Assembly: GCF_019740355.2 (NCBI RefSeq)
Contig: NZ_CP091819.1
Coordinates: 3,038,001-3,102,000, forward strand
DNA length: 64,000 bases
DNA from: Paracrocinitomix mangrovi
GTDB lineage: Bacteria > Bacteroidota > Bacteroidia > Flavobacteriales_D > Crocinitomicaceae
Direction: 5' to 3'
Shown here: positions 1-8,919 of the stretch, piece after piece
How the letters are laid out: each line of letters starts with the position of its first letter
Position numbering within the stretch: position 1 is the stretch's first letter
Translations under genes and position numbers: made by a program
Notes under the pieces: generated by a model
Told to the model about the DNA's origin: nothing
Databases searched by the model: none
What the model saw: only the letters and a program-made list of their open reading frames with translations

Positions 1-363
1 TTTTTTCTCAATCGCTTTTTGAACTGCTATTTTAAGCTCATCCTTGTCTACAGGTTTTATTAAATAATCTAATGCACTTACTTTAATAGCTTTTACTGCA
101 AATTGATCATGGGCCGTAGTAAAAATAACTTCAAATGATCTGTCAGAAAGTTTTCCAAGTAAATCAAAACCTGTCATTCCGGGCATATCAATGTCTAAAA
201 ACAATAGATCCGGAGCGTATTTTTGAATGGCCTCAATTCCCTTTTCAGGTGAGTCACAGCTTTCAATTATCTCCACTTCGGGGCAGGCTTTTTCAAGATG
301 CCAGCTCAAGGTTTCAATACAATGAAGTTCATCATCTACTATGATAGCACGTAATTTATTCAT
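1..363 (-). CDS. LytTR-type response regulator, receiver domain (partial, C-terminus outside window)
   Basis: The minus-strand frame starts at ATG 361-363 and runs off the left edge, so only about 121 residues are visible. They form a CheY-like receiver domain: acidic pair Asp10-Asp11, phospho-acceptor Asp57 in the segment LLFLDIDMPGMTGFDLL, the Thr82/Thr83 switch position and Lys103 in YLIKPV. The start overlaps the stop of the upstream histidine kinase by 8 bases, so the pair is translationally coupled and almost certainly a cognate two-component system. Kinases of the LytS/His_kinase type normally pair with regulators carrying a LytTR DNA-binding domain; that domain would lie outside the window, so its presence is inferred. 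Confidence 0.9.
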   Translation of the reverse strand, partial: MNKLRAIIVDDELHCIETLSWHLEKACPEVEIIESCDSPEKGIEAIQKYAPDLLFLDIDMPGMTGFDLLGKLSDRSFEVIFTTAHDQFAVKAIKVSALDYLIKPVDKDELKIAVQKAIEKK

Positions 364-2257
364 CAACTGGAAAAATTAGTTTAACTCTTGTACCTGCAAC
401 GGTATTTTGGTTTGTTATAACGTCTTCAATAATAACATCTATTTTAAAACCGGTGGCTTGTTGTAATGCTTTCAATCTGTTCTCGGTGATGTTCAATCCC
501 ATTGATTGTTTTTTGTTTGGATCAACGGTTCTTAGTTCACTAGCTTTTTTTCTTCCTACTCCATTATCTTCTATCACTATGTGTGCATACTCATCAATTT
601 CTGAAACAGTAATTGTAATAACACCATTCCCGTCTTTTTTATGTAGTAATCCATGCCATATAGCGTTCTCAACAAATGGCTGAAGGATTAATGGAGGAAC
701 TCTAATAAAATCAGTGTCCATTTTAATATTTAATTCATATTCAAAATTGCCATTAAACCTCAATTGTTCCAAGTCCAGATAATACTTCAAACTCTCCAGT
801 TCATTTTCTAAAGTGATCAAGTTTTTCTCGGAGTTCTCTAAAACCAATCGCATTAATTTGGCGAACTTGGTAAGATAATCAGCCGCAATTTCTGCTTTGT
901 TTTTAATAATGTAACTATTAATTGAATTGAGACTATTGAAGATAAAATGAGGATTCATCTGCGCCCTCAGCGCCTTCATTTCAATTTCAATATTCTGTTT
1001 TTCTATTATTTCTTTTTGAGATTTTGTGAGTTTTAATTGGCGATAAATAAAGAATAGTAAGATAAATACCACTATCAATCCAATACCTACAATAATGGCA
1101 CTAATCATCAATCTTGATGATCTTTCATCTGCTATTGCCAATTCATTTTCATGTTTGAGTTCTTCTAGTTCTCTTTCTTTTTCTCTATTCAGCTCATTGA
1201 TTTTTTCTTTCTGTTCAAATTCATAGTTCAATTCTTGATTGATCAAAGCTTTATAATGTTTTTCACTATCAATGGTGTCTCTTAAACTGATGTATTCTTC
1301 ATAATACTTGAGCGCAGGTCCCGGATTGTTTTGTTGCTTATTTATTTTGTATAGGATCTCAGCCAAATGAATTAATTCAGAGTCTTTTTTCTTTTCACTT
1401 GCAATTTTATATCCTTGAGTTGCAAAGTTTTTTGCCTTGATAAAATTCCCTAATTCAAAGTAGCAGTTGGCCAAATTATTCAATACCGTCAATAAGCCGA
1501 TTTGGTCATCATATTTTTCATAAATAAGCCTGGCTTTTTCATATTCTTTTATCGCCTGATTAAATTCTTCTCTTTGTCTGTGGATGAATGCAATGTTGTT
1601 GTAGCAGGCCGCTACTCCGAGTTCATTACCTATTTGACTTCTAATTTCAAGCGCCTTTGAATAATAATCCAATGCTAAAGAATCGTCTCCTTTTACCCTG
1701 TGGATATAGCCAATACTATTATAAGTTCTGCCTATTCCGTTGCTGTCCCCAATTTCAATTTGTATTTGTAAGATATCTTGAAAATTAGATTTTGCTCTGT
1801 CAAGTTCATTCAAATCAATTTCAACATTGGCTATGTTATTAAGTACATTGGCCATTCCCTTTTTGTCGTTCAACTTATCTTTAAGGTCAAGGGCCATGTA
1901 CCAAACTTCTACGGCTTTGTCCAGTTTATTGAGATGATAATATGAAACGCCTCCATTTATCAATAAGGTAGATTCAGATTTTAATAGTGATCTAAAAGAG
2001 GCAGTATCAGCCTTAGGTTGCGCATTTCGTACAAAAGCAATTCCTTCAGAGCAAACATATTCAACCGAATCAATGTTGTGATTAAAGAATAGCGCAGTTA
2101 AAGATAAATAGGCATTAGCACGAGCAGTGTCTTGCAAAGATTTGTCTCTGGCAATTGCAAAAACCGAATCTATTTTTTGAATTACGGTGGACTGTCCGAG
2201 AGAAGCATTCGCACAAATAAAAACTATACAAAATAAAACTCCAAGATTCTTGAACAT
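356..2257 (-). CDS. TPR-containing sensor histidine kinase (LytS/His_kinase family)
   Basis: This 633-residue membrane kinase has a signal peptide (residues 1-21), a TPR array over about 50-330, a charged coiled coil, one transmembrane helix at about 383-408 and a cytoplasmic kinase core. The core has the His_kinase (PF06580) motif MNPHFIFNSLNS with phospho-acceptor His437, and an N-box VENAIWHG near 527-534 followed by a GHKL ATPase with DNGVG. The TPRs sit outside the inner membrane and probably sense protein partners in the envelope. The stop overlaps the start of the LytTR-type regulator, so both are one operon. The family and fold are clear; the signal sensed cannot be read from sequence. 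Confidence 0.93.
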   Translation of the reverse strand: MFKNLGVLFCIVFICANASLGQSTVIQKIDSVFAIARDKSLQDTARANAYLSLTALFFNHNIDSVEYVCSEGIAFVRNAQPKADTASFRSLLKSESTLLINGGVSYYHLNKLDKAVEVWYMALDLKDKLNDKKGMANVLNNIANVEIDLNELDRAKSNFQDILQIQIEIGDSNGIGRTYNSIGYIHRVKGDDSLALDYYSKALEIRSQIGNELGVAACYNNIAFIHRQREEFNQAIKEYEKARLIYEKYDDQIGLLTVLNNLANCYFELGNFIKAKNFATQGYKIASEKKKDSELIHLAEILYKINKQQNNPGPALKYYEEYISLRDTIDSEKHYKALINQELNYEFEQKEKINELNREKERELEELKHENELAIADERSSRLMISAIIVGIGLIVVFILLFFIYRQLKLTKSQKEIIEKQNIEIEMKALRAQMNPHFIFNSLNSINSYIIKNKAEIAADYLTKFAKLMRLVLENSEKNLITLENELESLKYYLDLEQLRFNGNFEYELNIKMDTDFIRVPPLILQPFVENAIWHGLLHKKDGNGVITITVSEIDEYAHIVIEDNGVGRKKASELRTVDPNKKQSMGLNITENRLKALQQATGFKIDVIIEDVITNQNTVAGTRVKLIFPVDE

Positions 2258-2314
2258 GAAGTAAATATAGTCTAATCAAAATAATACGTCCTTAGACGGA
2301 ATAAGAATACCTAT

Positions 2315-2743
2315 TTATTCCAGCTTTTTACAATCATCAATCCACCCTGTTCTTCTGTCTTTCCAGTTTGGACTAACAACATCCCAAAGGACATAAGATT
2401 CAAATTTCATCAAGCATGATCCTAATTGTTTTTCGTTTTCGGCATTTTCTGTAGCGCTTAACCACTGTGACCTTTCTTCGGCCCAAGTTGGGTTTACAGC
2501 AGACCATAACACCATATTTTCAAATTCCATCATCAATTTGGCCTTGTCTTTTGAAGTAGATGCACTGTTTACATCTTTAATCCAACCATCTCTTCTGTCA
2601 CGCCATGCTTGATTAACACTATTCCATCCCATGTTGGTTTCCAATTCAATTAATAGGTCTCCAAATGTCTTTTTTGAGGAGCAGCTGCTTAATGACCCTC
2701 CCATCATTATACCAACAGCTAAAATCAGCATTAATCTTTTCAT
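2315..2743 (-). CDS. Lipoprotein with three exact 40-residue Trp-rich repeats
   Basis: A 142-residue predicted lipoprotein with lipobox LSSC (Cys21). The mature part consists of three tandem repeats in exact 40-residue register: Trp40/80/120, Trp47/87/127 and Trp54/94/134 are all aligned. Each unit follows the pattern E(L/F)E...W..V...W...R..W(I/L), with the first W preceded by L or G. I do not recognise a named domain. Internal repeats with nine phased tryptophans suggest an alpha-helical repeat that may bind a ligand or peptidoglycan-side partner, but that is inference. It is a single gene, 57 bp upstream of the kinase gene in the same direction, and might be co-transcribed with it. Confidence 0.8.
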   Translation of the reverse strand: MKRLMLILAVGIMMGGSLSSCSSKKTFGDLLIELETNMGWNSVNQAWRDRRDGWIKDVNSASTSKDKAKLMMEFENMVLWSAVNPTWAEERSQWLSATENAENEKQLGSCLMKFESYVLWDVVSPNWKDRRTGWIDDCKKLE

Positions 2744-2934
2744 ATTTTGTTTTTTAGGTTTCTTCTAAACTACAAAATTTATTGACATTCAATAACATAA
2801 ACAATTAAAAATAAAGCATTTAATAGTTGAAATCAGGCTCACAAAAAACTGTTTATAATTCCCTTCATTCTCTCATTGACTGTGTGATATCAATGTTTAA
2901 CTTTATCCGTTTATAGATATTACAACTCATTATC

Positions 2935-3708
2935 ATGAATAACTTAATTATAGAACAAGATGGACACATAGCCATCATCACAATTAACAGACCTTCACAG
3001 TTAAACGCTCTTAACAAAGAAACAATTGACGAATTAAATCAGGCATTGACTACTGCTGATAATGATCCAAATACCGGGGTGATTATTTTAACCGGTTCAG
3101 GAGAAAAAGCATTTGTAGCCGGAGCAGATATTAAAGAATTTGCCAATTTCTCAGTTGAAAAAGGTAAAGCGCTAAGTGCTGAAGGACATGATAAATTATT
3201 TAATTACGTTGAAAACTTATCTACTCCTGTAATTGCTGCCGTAAACGGATTTGCTTTAGGAGGAGGATTGGAATTGGCCATGTCGGCGCATTTTAGAATT
3301 GCATCTGACAATGCTAGAGTTGGTTTACCTGAAGTGTCTTTAGGTGTGATCCCGGGTTATGGAGGAACACAAAGGTTGGCCCAATTAATAGGAAGAGGTA
3401 AAGCATTTGAGTTGATTATGACGGCAGGTATGATTTCAGCTGAAGAAGCTATGTCTTGGGGATTGGTAAATCACGTAGTGCCGCAAGCTGAATTGATGGA
3501 TTTGGCAAAGAAAATCGCTTCCAAAATATTGAATAATTCACCTAACGCAATTGCTGCTGCTATTAGAGCGGTTAATGCAGGTTATCAAGAAGGTGTGGAC
3601 GGAATGAAAGCCGAAATTGAAGAGTTTGGAAAATGCTTTGGAACTCCTGAATTTATTGAAGGAACTACAGCATTTGTAGAAAAGAGAAAAGCAGAGTTTA
3701 GAAAATAA
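2935..3708 (+). CDS. Enoyl-CoA hydratase/crotonase family protein
   Basis: A 257-residue cytoplasmic crotonase, the usual length for the family. It shows the oxyanion-hole segments AFVAGADIKEF (about 59-69) and NGFALGGGLELAMSA (104-118), and the two catalytic glutamates, Glu113 and Glu133, exactly 20 residues apart as in enoyl-CoA hydratase. The segment GLPEVSLGVIPGYGGTQRL is typical of short-chain 3-hydroxybutyryl-CoA dehydratase (Crt) and FadB-type hydratases. It hydrates trans-2-enoyl-CoA in beta-oxidation or butanoate metabolism. No fadA/fadB neighbours are present, so the exact chain length is uncertain. The flippase gene follows after 29 bp. Confidence 0.93.
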   Translation: MNNLIIEQDGHIAIITINRPSQLNALNKETIDELNQALTTADNDPNTGVIILTGSGEKAFVAGADIKEFANFSVEKGKALSAEGHDKLFNYVENLSTPVIAAVNGFALGGGLELAMSAHFRIASDNARVGLPEVSLGVIPGYGGTQRLAQLIGRGKAFELIMTAGMISAEEAMSWGLVNHVVPQAELMDLAKKIASKILNNSPNAIAAAIRAVNAGYQEGVDGMKAEIEEFGKCFGTPEFIEGTTAFVEKRKAEFRK

Positions 3709-3737
3709 ACTTTGCGGTCCTATTGGACTGAATAATA

Positions 3738-5207
3738 ATGAGCACGATTAAGAAATTAGCCGGTCAAACCGCCATTTATGGTGTGTCGTCTATCCTTGGT
3801 AGATTGCTCAATTATTTGCTGGTGCCGCTTCACACTTATGATGGAATTGGGTTTGATAAATCTCAATATGGAATCATCAGTGAGTTTTATGCTTTTGTAG
3901 CTTTTTTTATAGTTCTGCTCACTTTTGGAATGGAGACCACTTTTTTCAGATTTGTCAATAAGTCTGAAGACAAAGAAGGTACCTTTAATAAGGCCGCCTC
4001 TATAGTAGTGGCTTTAAGCTCTATTTTCCTGATTTCGGTTATTGTTTTTTCTCAAAGTATTGCCAATTGGATGGGCTACCCGGACATGTCCAACTTTGTG
4101 ATTTGGTTCGGAGCGATTTTAGCTGTAGATGCCACTTCTTCTATGTTTTTAGCCAAGTTAAGACAAGAAGATAAAGCTGTAAAGTTCGCCATTGTGCAGT
4201 TGAGTTCAATAGGTGTGAATATTTTGCTGAACGTTATCTTTATTCTTGGATTTTATGATGCAGCAAACCCTGAAGCTTCAATGGGAATTGGTTTCGTATT
4301 CCTGGCAAATTTGATAGCCAGTTTTGTGAAACCGCTCATCTTGTACAAAGAGGTATCTACTTTCAGATTTATTTGGGATAAAACAGTGTCAAAAGCAATG
4401 GTTGTTTTCGCTTTACCATTGGCTGTTGCTGGTTTTGCCGGGATAATCAATGAAACCTTAGATCGTATATTGATCAAGCGATTGTTAATGGGTGACGGTT
4501 CTCCTGAAGCTTTAAAATATGCTCAAGAGCAGGTTGGAATTTATTCGGCCAACTATAAATTATCTATTCTAATTACCCTTTTCATTCAGGCTTTTAGATA
4601 TGCGGCAGAGCCATTCTTTTTTGCGCAAGAGAAAAATGAAAACAAGGACAAAGTGTATTCTAAAGTAATGACCTATTTTATCATTGTAGTGTCTCTAATG
4701 TTTTTGGTGATTGCATTGAATCTGCACATTTTCAAATGGTTTATTCCTAATGAAGGTTTCCATGAAGGATTAAAGGTGGTGCCTATTTTATTATTGGCAA
4801 ATATCTGTTTGGGAATTTATTACAATCAATCAATCTGGTATAAGTTGGCAGATAAAACCATTTATGGTGCTTACATAGCAATAGGTGGAGCAGTTATAAC
4901 TATAGTATTGAATTTATTGTTGATTCCGGTTTTAGGATATGAAGGTTCTGCCTGGACAACTTTAGCCACATATTTCTCAATGATGGTGGCCTCGCATTAT
5001 TTTGGACAAAAAATATATCCGATAAAGTACAATTTGAGAAAAGCAGCTTTGTTTACTTTTTCCGCTTTGGTTTTGTACTTTATCGGATCATTGATTCCAA
5101 CAGACAATTTTTGGGTAGGCACCATTTTAAGAGGCCTGGTTGTACTTGTCTATGTCGGAATAATTTTCTTTTTTGAGCGCCCTTTAAAGGAGCTTAGAAG
5201 AAAATAA
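3738..5207 (+). CDS. Polysaccharide/lipid-linked oligosaccharide flippase (MOP superfamily, Wzx-like)
   Basis: A 489-residue integral membrane protein with about 12-14 hydrophobic helices. The N-terminal segment (GQTAIYGVSSILGRLLNYLL) matches the start of polysaccharide biosynthesis/O-antigen translocases in the MOP superfamily, and length and topology fit. It would move undecaprenyl-linked glycans across the inner membrane. It starts 29 bp after the crotonase gene. In related Bacteroidota a flippase gene of this type often precedes dut and the nucleotidyltransferase; here two minus-strand genes separate it from dut. Its stop (5205-5207) abuts the convergent neighbour's stop (5208-5210) with no spacer, so there is no room for a terminator between them. 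Glycan specificity cannot be told. Confidence 0.85.
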   Translation: MSTIKKLAGQTAIYGVSSILGRLLNYLLVPLHTYDGIGFDKSQYGIISEFYAFVAFFIVLLTFGMETTFFRFVNKSEDKEGTFNKAASIVVALSSIFLISVIVFSQSIANWMGYPDMSNFVIWFGAILAVDATSSMFLAKLRQEDKAVKFAIVQLSSIGVNILLNVIFILGFYDAANPEASMGIGFVFLANLIASFVKPLILYKEVSTFRFIWDKTVSKAMVVFALPLAVAGFAGIINETLDRILIKRLLMGDGSPEALKYAQEQVGIYSANYKLSILITLFIQAFRYAAEPFFFAQEKNENKDKVYSKVMTYFIIVVSLMFLVIALNLHIFKWFIPNEGFHEGLKVVPILLLANICLGIYYNQSIWYKLADKTIYGAYIAIGGAVITIVLNLLLIPVLGYEGSAWTTLATYFSMMVASHYFGQKIYPIKYNLRKAALFTFSALVLYFIGSLIPTDNFWVGTILRGLVVLVYVGIIFFFERPLKELRRK

Positions 5208-6767
5208 CTATTCAATTATTAGTTTTTTAATACAATTACCCTTTTCTGTTTTCACATGTAAAAGGTAAATCCCATATTCCAAATCTAATTGAATGAAGTT
5301 GGATGAAGCGGTTGAATTACCTAATTGTACAAGACTACCTTTTGTATCGTAAATCAAATAGTCAAAAGGTGCTCCGGCATCAATAAAAACATTTTCTGTT
5401 GCAGGATTTGGATAAACAATCACTTTTATTTCCTCTGTAATTTCAGGAGTTGATGCAAACAATTGGCTACAAGGTGTAATGTTGTTGTCATAATAATCTT
5501 GTACAAAATCAGTAGTAGTGTATAAGTTGTTTACGTTGGCTAAATTATCTGTGCTGTCATTATTGACTACAAAAGCCAAATCAACACATGTATTAGAAAA
5601 TGGCTGTAAAACGCCAATGTCGGTTGACATTAAAAATCTTCTATCTCCGGGAGGATTGGCTTCACTAACTTCAGACCATCCTGTTCCTGTGTAAGGATCT
5701 CCACTAAACAAATATGTAGTTTCTACAGTTCCACTTGTGCCGTTTCCGCCATAAGTAAAAGGAGCTCCATTTAACCAAAGGCCATCCATGTAATTGTAGA
5801 AATTGGAAACGTTGTTTGGATCGCCTGTAATTCCGCCACCATTGTTATAATAGACAAAAGCGTCCATTGGTGTACTTAAAAACACTGCGCCTGCGGCAGG
5901 TACTTGTGCGCCATATGCGTCTTGTCCACTTCCTCCATTATCTACACTTTCACCATTGTAAGCAAAACCTAGATTTCTGGTAGAATCACAACCTACATAA
6001 TCATTAGAATAATTACCAATATCCGGATCCACCCAAATTCCGTATTTAAAATCTGAATAAGTAGCACTTGACCTATTGAATATTTTCAGATGCAAAAAGG
6101 TGGTATTGTTTAAATCATCTGTGGTAGCGTATTGGTAAAACATGCTGTGTACTTCAACTCCAATGATATCTCCTCCTGATTCAGTATGTAAATCAGCTTT
6201 GTCGTTCATAATAGTATAAACTGCGTAGTCACCCAAAATGGCAGGATAATCACCATTTAATGGATCATATACTTGATTTTGATTGACATCTACATAGGGA
6301 GCTAATTGTGCGGCCACACCTTCTGCAGTATTACCATTTCCTGGCCAGTTTAATAATGTCTGATCTGCAGTATAGCCAACATCTTGAAAATGGCTAATAT
6401 GATAATCAACAGTTGATTTGCTTATCTCCCAAATTGAAGATGAAAAGTTGTTTTGATAATAAGTTGAATTATAATCATCTGCAACTGGGCCAGGGAAAAA
6501 ATCTTGTCCTTGTCCATACATATGTGCAGCTAAATGCAATTGTCCGTTTGGATCTTTTCCGCCCATCCAGTAAGACATAGCATAAAAGACATATTTGTTG
6601 CTTCCTTTTGGAAATTCATAAGCGGCAAAGTTTGATCCTTGATTCTGAAAATTGAATCCGTCATCTTGAATCAATGCACTAACATTGTTAAATTCCAGAT
6701 TAACCGCAGTTTGAGAAAAACATTGACTTGCTGTAAGTAATGAAGTAATAAGTAAAGTTCGTGTCAT
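5208..6767 (-). CDS. Secreted protein with T9SS type A sorting domain
   Basis: A 519-residue exported protein: N-terminal signal peptide ending near FSQ (about residue 19) and a C-terminal type A sorting domain over the last 75 residues (YPNPATENVFIDAG..., ending in GIYLLHVKTEKGNCIKKLI and a short tail). The middle is rich in Asn, Asp, Gly, Tyr and Thr, with no recognised catalytic motif; the segment around DPLNGDYPAILGDYAVYTIMND is typical of large uncharacterised Bacteroidota surface proteins. It should be secreted through the T9SS and attached to the cell surface or released. A -7-like box TACATTTG lies at 6796-6803, 29 bp upstream of the start, but its -33 spacing is poor. Confidence 0.85.
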   Translation of the reverse strand: MTRTLLITSLLTASQCFSQTAVNLEFNNVSALIQDDGFNFQNQGSNFAAYEFPKGSNKYVFYAMSYWMGGKDPNGQLHLAAHMYGQGQDFFPGPVADDYNSTYYQNNFSSSIWEISKSTVDYHISHFQDVGYTADQTLLNWPGNGNTAEGVAAQLAPYVDVNQNQVYDPLNGDYPAILGDYAVYTIMNDKADLHTESGGDIIGVEVHSMFYQYATTDDLNNTTFLHLKIFNRSSATYSDFKYGIWVDPDIGNYSNDYVGCDSTRNLGFAYNGESVDNGGSGQDAYGAQVPAAGAVFLSTPMDAFVYYNNGGGITGDPNNVSNFYNYMDGLWLNGAPFTYGGNGTSGTVETTYLFSGDPYTGTGWSEVSEANPPGDRRFLMSTDIGVLQPFSNTCVDLAFVVNNDSTDNLANVNNLYTTTDFVQDYYDNNITPCSQLFASTPEITEEIKVIVYPNPATENVFIDAGAPFDYLIYDTKGSLVQLGNSTASSNFIQLDLEYGIYLLHVKTEKGNCIKKLIIE

Positions 6768-6883
6768 AATTGCATTTATTGGGTTTGTACAATATCAAAT
6801 GTATGGAAAGCGAATTCCAAATAGCATGTGGTTTCCCTCAATAAAGCAATTAATTATACATATCTAAATGGTTTAGATTTTGA

Positions 6884-8179
6884 TTAAAATCTAACAATTG
6901 TTGATTCTCCCCAACATGACAATGTCACTGAATTTCCTTCTTTTATATTATTCATGTGACAATCTTGCAGATTTGGTGCATTGCTCATATATTGATCACT
7001 GCGCACCTCTTCACCATTGGCTTTGGACTGTTTGTAATAATCATTGGCCAACCAGTAATTGGCGTTTCTATCAAAGGTGGAGTCACCACAACTTTGAGCA
7101 GTTGCTGCAATACAATCACCGCAAAGTTTAAGGGCCTTTCCTTTTAATTCACCATCCACTTTTTTTGCGGCATAAAAAGCTGCTTTGTATTGACCATTTT
7201 TATAATAGGAAACGGCTAGTTTAAAATTGTACAAACCGGCATTTTCTTGATCAGAGTCTAATTCAATTGCTCTTTGATACGCCTCAATTGCCCCTTTGTA
7301 ATTACCTAGAGCATATTCAACTTCTCCTAGTCCATAAAAACCTTCTTTGGAAGGAGCATCTTCCAGGACTTTTGTCAGGTACATTTGATATGCTTTGCTT
7401 TTAATGGCTCCTTTTTGTTGCAAGACATCAATGGCATTTTTGATCTGTAAAAGCTTGATGTTTTCGTCTGAACTGAGTTGTTCAAATTTGCTTTCAAACA
7501 ATGCTGATATTTCCTTTTCATCTGAGTACAGCAGAGGAAAATACTTGTTTAAATAGTCTATTCCCTTTTGATAATTTGATTCTTCAGCAGAATCATTAAC
7601 TTGATTCATCAGCATGTATTCAATAAAGTCAAAATATTTATCTGTAATTTTCTGTTTAGCAGCTCCTTTGTCCTCTGATTTGTTGTATTCATTTTTTATC
7701 AGATGTTTGAAGTAAGATGTGAGGTGAAAAACACTTGTTTTCTCTTTTAAAATGGAGATGTTTTTCTCATATAACTGACTTATTTTTTCATCTTGATCGC
7801 TTTCAATTGAAAGCAAGAAAGTGGCGTATGACAGCTCCCATTCAGGGTCAACTTCTAATTGCATTTTTTGCTCATATACCCAAATCAAAGTATCCTGAAT
7901 ATTTTTAGTTTGACTGATATCATTTCCTTCAATATCCTTCAACAGATTAGAATACAATACTTTTCCGTTGATAAAAAAGCCGGGCTCAATATTTTTAGTT
8001 GGCCCGCAATGAACATAAGCTCGGGGGTAATAGTAACGCGCAAGCTCATAGTTTTTATCCCTTAAAGCCAAAAAATAATAACTGTTAAATTCTGCGCAAC
8101 GACTGGTGTCTTGTTTTATTTCTTGGGCAAAAGTTTGGGGAATGCACAAAAATGCGATCATAATAGCAATGGTTCTCAT
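6884..8179 (-). CDS. Exported tetratricopeptide repeat protein
   Basis: A 431-residue protein with a signal peptide (MRTIAIMIAFLCIPQTFAQ) and TPR units, clearest at about 265-345 (GLGEVEYALGNYKGAIEAYQ, then LAVSYYKNGQYKAAFYAA). It has two cysteines near 353-364 (LCGDCIAATAQSCGDS). The C-terminus ends in NSVTLSCWGESTIVRF; this hydrophobic closing strand with a Cys-Trp and TxVR pattern is common at the end of Bacteroidota periplasmic TPR proteins. Function is unknown; a scaffold role in the envelope is inferred. With the T9SS gene it forms a minus-strand block between the flippase and dut. Confidence 0.75.
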   Translation of the reverse strand: MRTIAIMIAFLCIPQTFAQEIKQDTSRCAEFNSYYFLALRDKNYELARYYYPRAYVHCGPTKNIEPGFFINGKVLYSNLLKDIEGNDISQTKNIQDTLIWVYEQKMQLEVDPEWELSYATFLLSIESDQDEKISQLYEKNISILKEKTSVFHLTSYFKHLIKNEYNKSEDKGAAKQKITDKYFDFIEYMLMNQVNDSAEESNYQKGIDYLNKYFPLLYSDEKEISALFESKFEQLSSDENIKLLQIKNAIDVLQQKGAIKSKAYQMYLTKVLEDAPSKEGFYGLGEVEYALGNYKGAIEAYQRAIELDSDQENAGLYNFKLAVSYYKNGQYKAAFYAAKKVDGELKGKALKLCGDCIAATAQSCGDSTFDRNANYWLANDYYKQSKANGEEVRSDQYMSNAPNLQDCHMNNIKEGNSVTLSCWGESTIVRF

Positions 8180-8338
8180 AATATCAATTTTTAAAACAAT
8201 TAATTAGCCACAAATCCACTGCCAATACCCTTTTGACTTGTATATAAATGTGAAATTTATACAGTCGCCTTTTATCCAATTAATAGGCATTTGACAACTG
8301 CTAATAATCCGTTGTTAAAATCTAGGATTAAACCACCC

Positions 8339-8367
8339 TTTGGAACGTTATATTTTAAGTATTTTTG
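8339..8367 (+). promoter_or_regulatory. Bacteroidota-type promoter for dut
   Basis: TTTG at 8339-8342 (-33) and TATTTTTG at 8360-8367 (-7), separated by 17 bp, match the TTTG/TAnnTTTG consensus of the primary sigma factor in Bacteroidota. Transcription would begin near 8373, about 18 nt before ATG 8391. This rules out the in-frame TTG at 8340, which would lie inside the -33 box. Confidence 0.65.
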
Positions 8368-8390
8368 ATTTGTCTTCTATAATTAAATAC

Positions 8391-8825
8391 ATGAAAATAG
8401 AGATCATCAACAAATCAAAACACGACTTACCTAAGTACGAAACCCCTTTGTCAGCAGGTGTTGACTTAAGAGCAAACATAGACGAATCAATTACTTTGAA
8501 GCCTCTTGAAAGAGCACTTGTAAAAACAGGTCTTTTTATGGCTATCCCTGAAGGATATGAAGCTCAAGTTAGACCAAGAAGTGGTTTGGCCTTTAAAAAA
8601 GGAATCACTGTTTTGAATTCACCCGGTACAATAGATGCGGATTACAGAGGAGAAGTGGGAGTGATTTTGGTAAACCTTTCAAATGAAGATTTTGTTGTGG
8701 AAGATGGTGAACGCATTGCGCAATTGGTTGTAGCAAAATGTGAACAGGCTGAATTTGTAGAGACAAATGAACTTTCAGAAACAGAAAGAGGTGCTGGTGG
8801 ATTTGGAAGTACCGGAGTTAAATAG
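8391..8825 (+). CDS. dut: dUTP diphosphatase
   Basis: A 144-residue trimeric-type dUTPase that hydrolyses dUTP to dUMP and pyrophosphate, limiting uracil incorporation into DNA and supplying dTMP synthesis. All five family motifs are in order: AGVDLRA (22-28), PRSGLAFK (62-69), [12 protein letters not shown] (79-90), GERIAQLVV (107-115) and [10 protein letters not shown] (133-142). I chose ATG 8391 because a promoter -7 box ends at 8367 and because 144 residues is the normal size; a longer frame from TTG 8340 would add a segment without homology. It heads a plus-strand row of envelope-biogenesis genes. Confidence 0.97.
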   Translation: MKIEIINKSKHDLPKYETPLSAGVDLRANIDESITLKPLERALVKTGLFMAIPEGYEAQVRPRSGLAFKKGITVLNSPGTIDADYRGEVGVILVNLSNEDFVVEDGERIAQLVVAKCEQAEFVETNELSETERGAGGFGSTGVK

Positions 8826-8840
8826 GGATAGGGGATCAGA

Positions 8841-8876
8841 GTGAGAATGAGAGTGAGGATGAGAATGAGAATGAGA
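8841..8876 (+). repeat. Hexanucleotide tandem repeat (RTGAGR)6
   Basis: Six contiguous 6-bp units with consensus RTGAGR (GTGAGA ATGAGA GTGAGG, then ATGAGA three times) fill the gap between the dut stop and the next start at 8920. Multiples of six in a leader could change by slippage and alter spacing of the nucleotidyltransferase gene's ribosome binding region. No homologous protein frame is present. Confidence 0.85.
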
Positions 8877-8919
8877 AGCAGGAAAGTGGAATAAACTTAA
8901 AATTAAAGAAAATAGATAA

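Noticed and set aside
8340-8390. Longer dut reading frame from TTG 8340
   Set aside because: TTG overlaps the promoter's -33 box; ATG 8391 gives the standard 144-residue enzyme.
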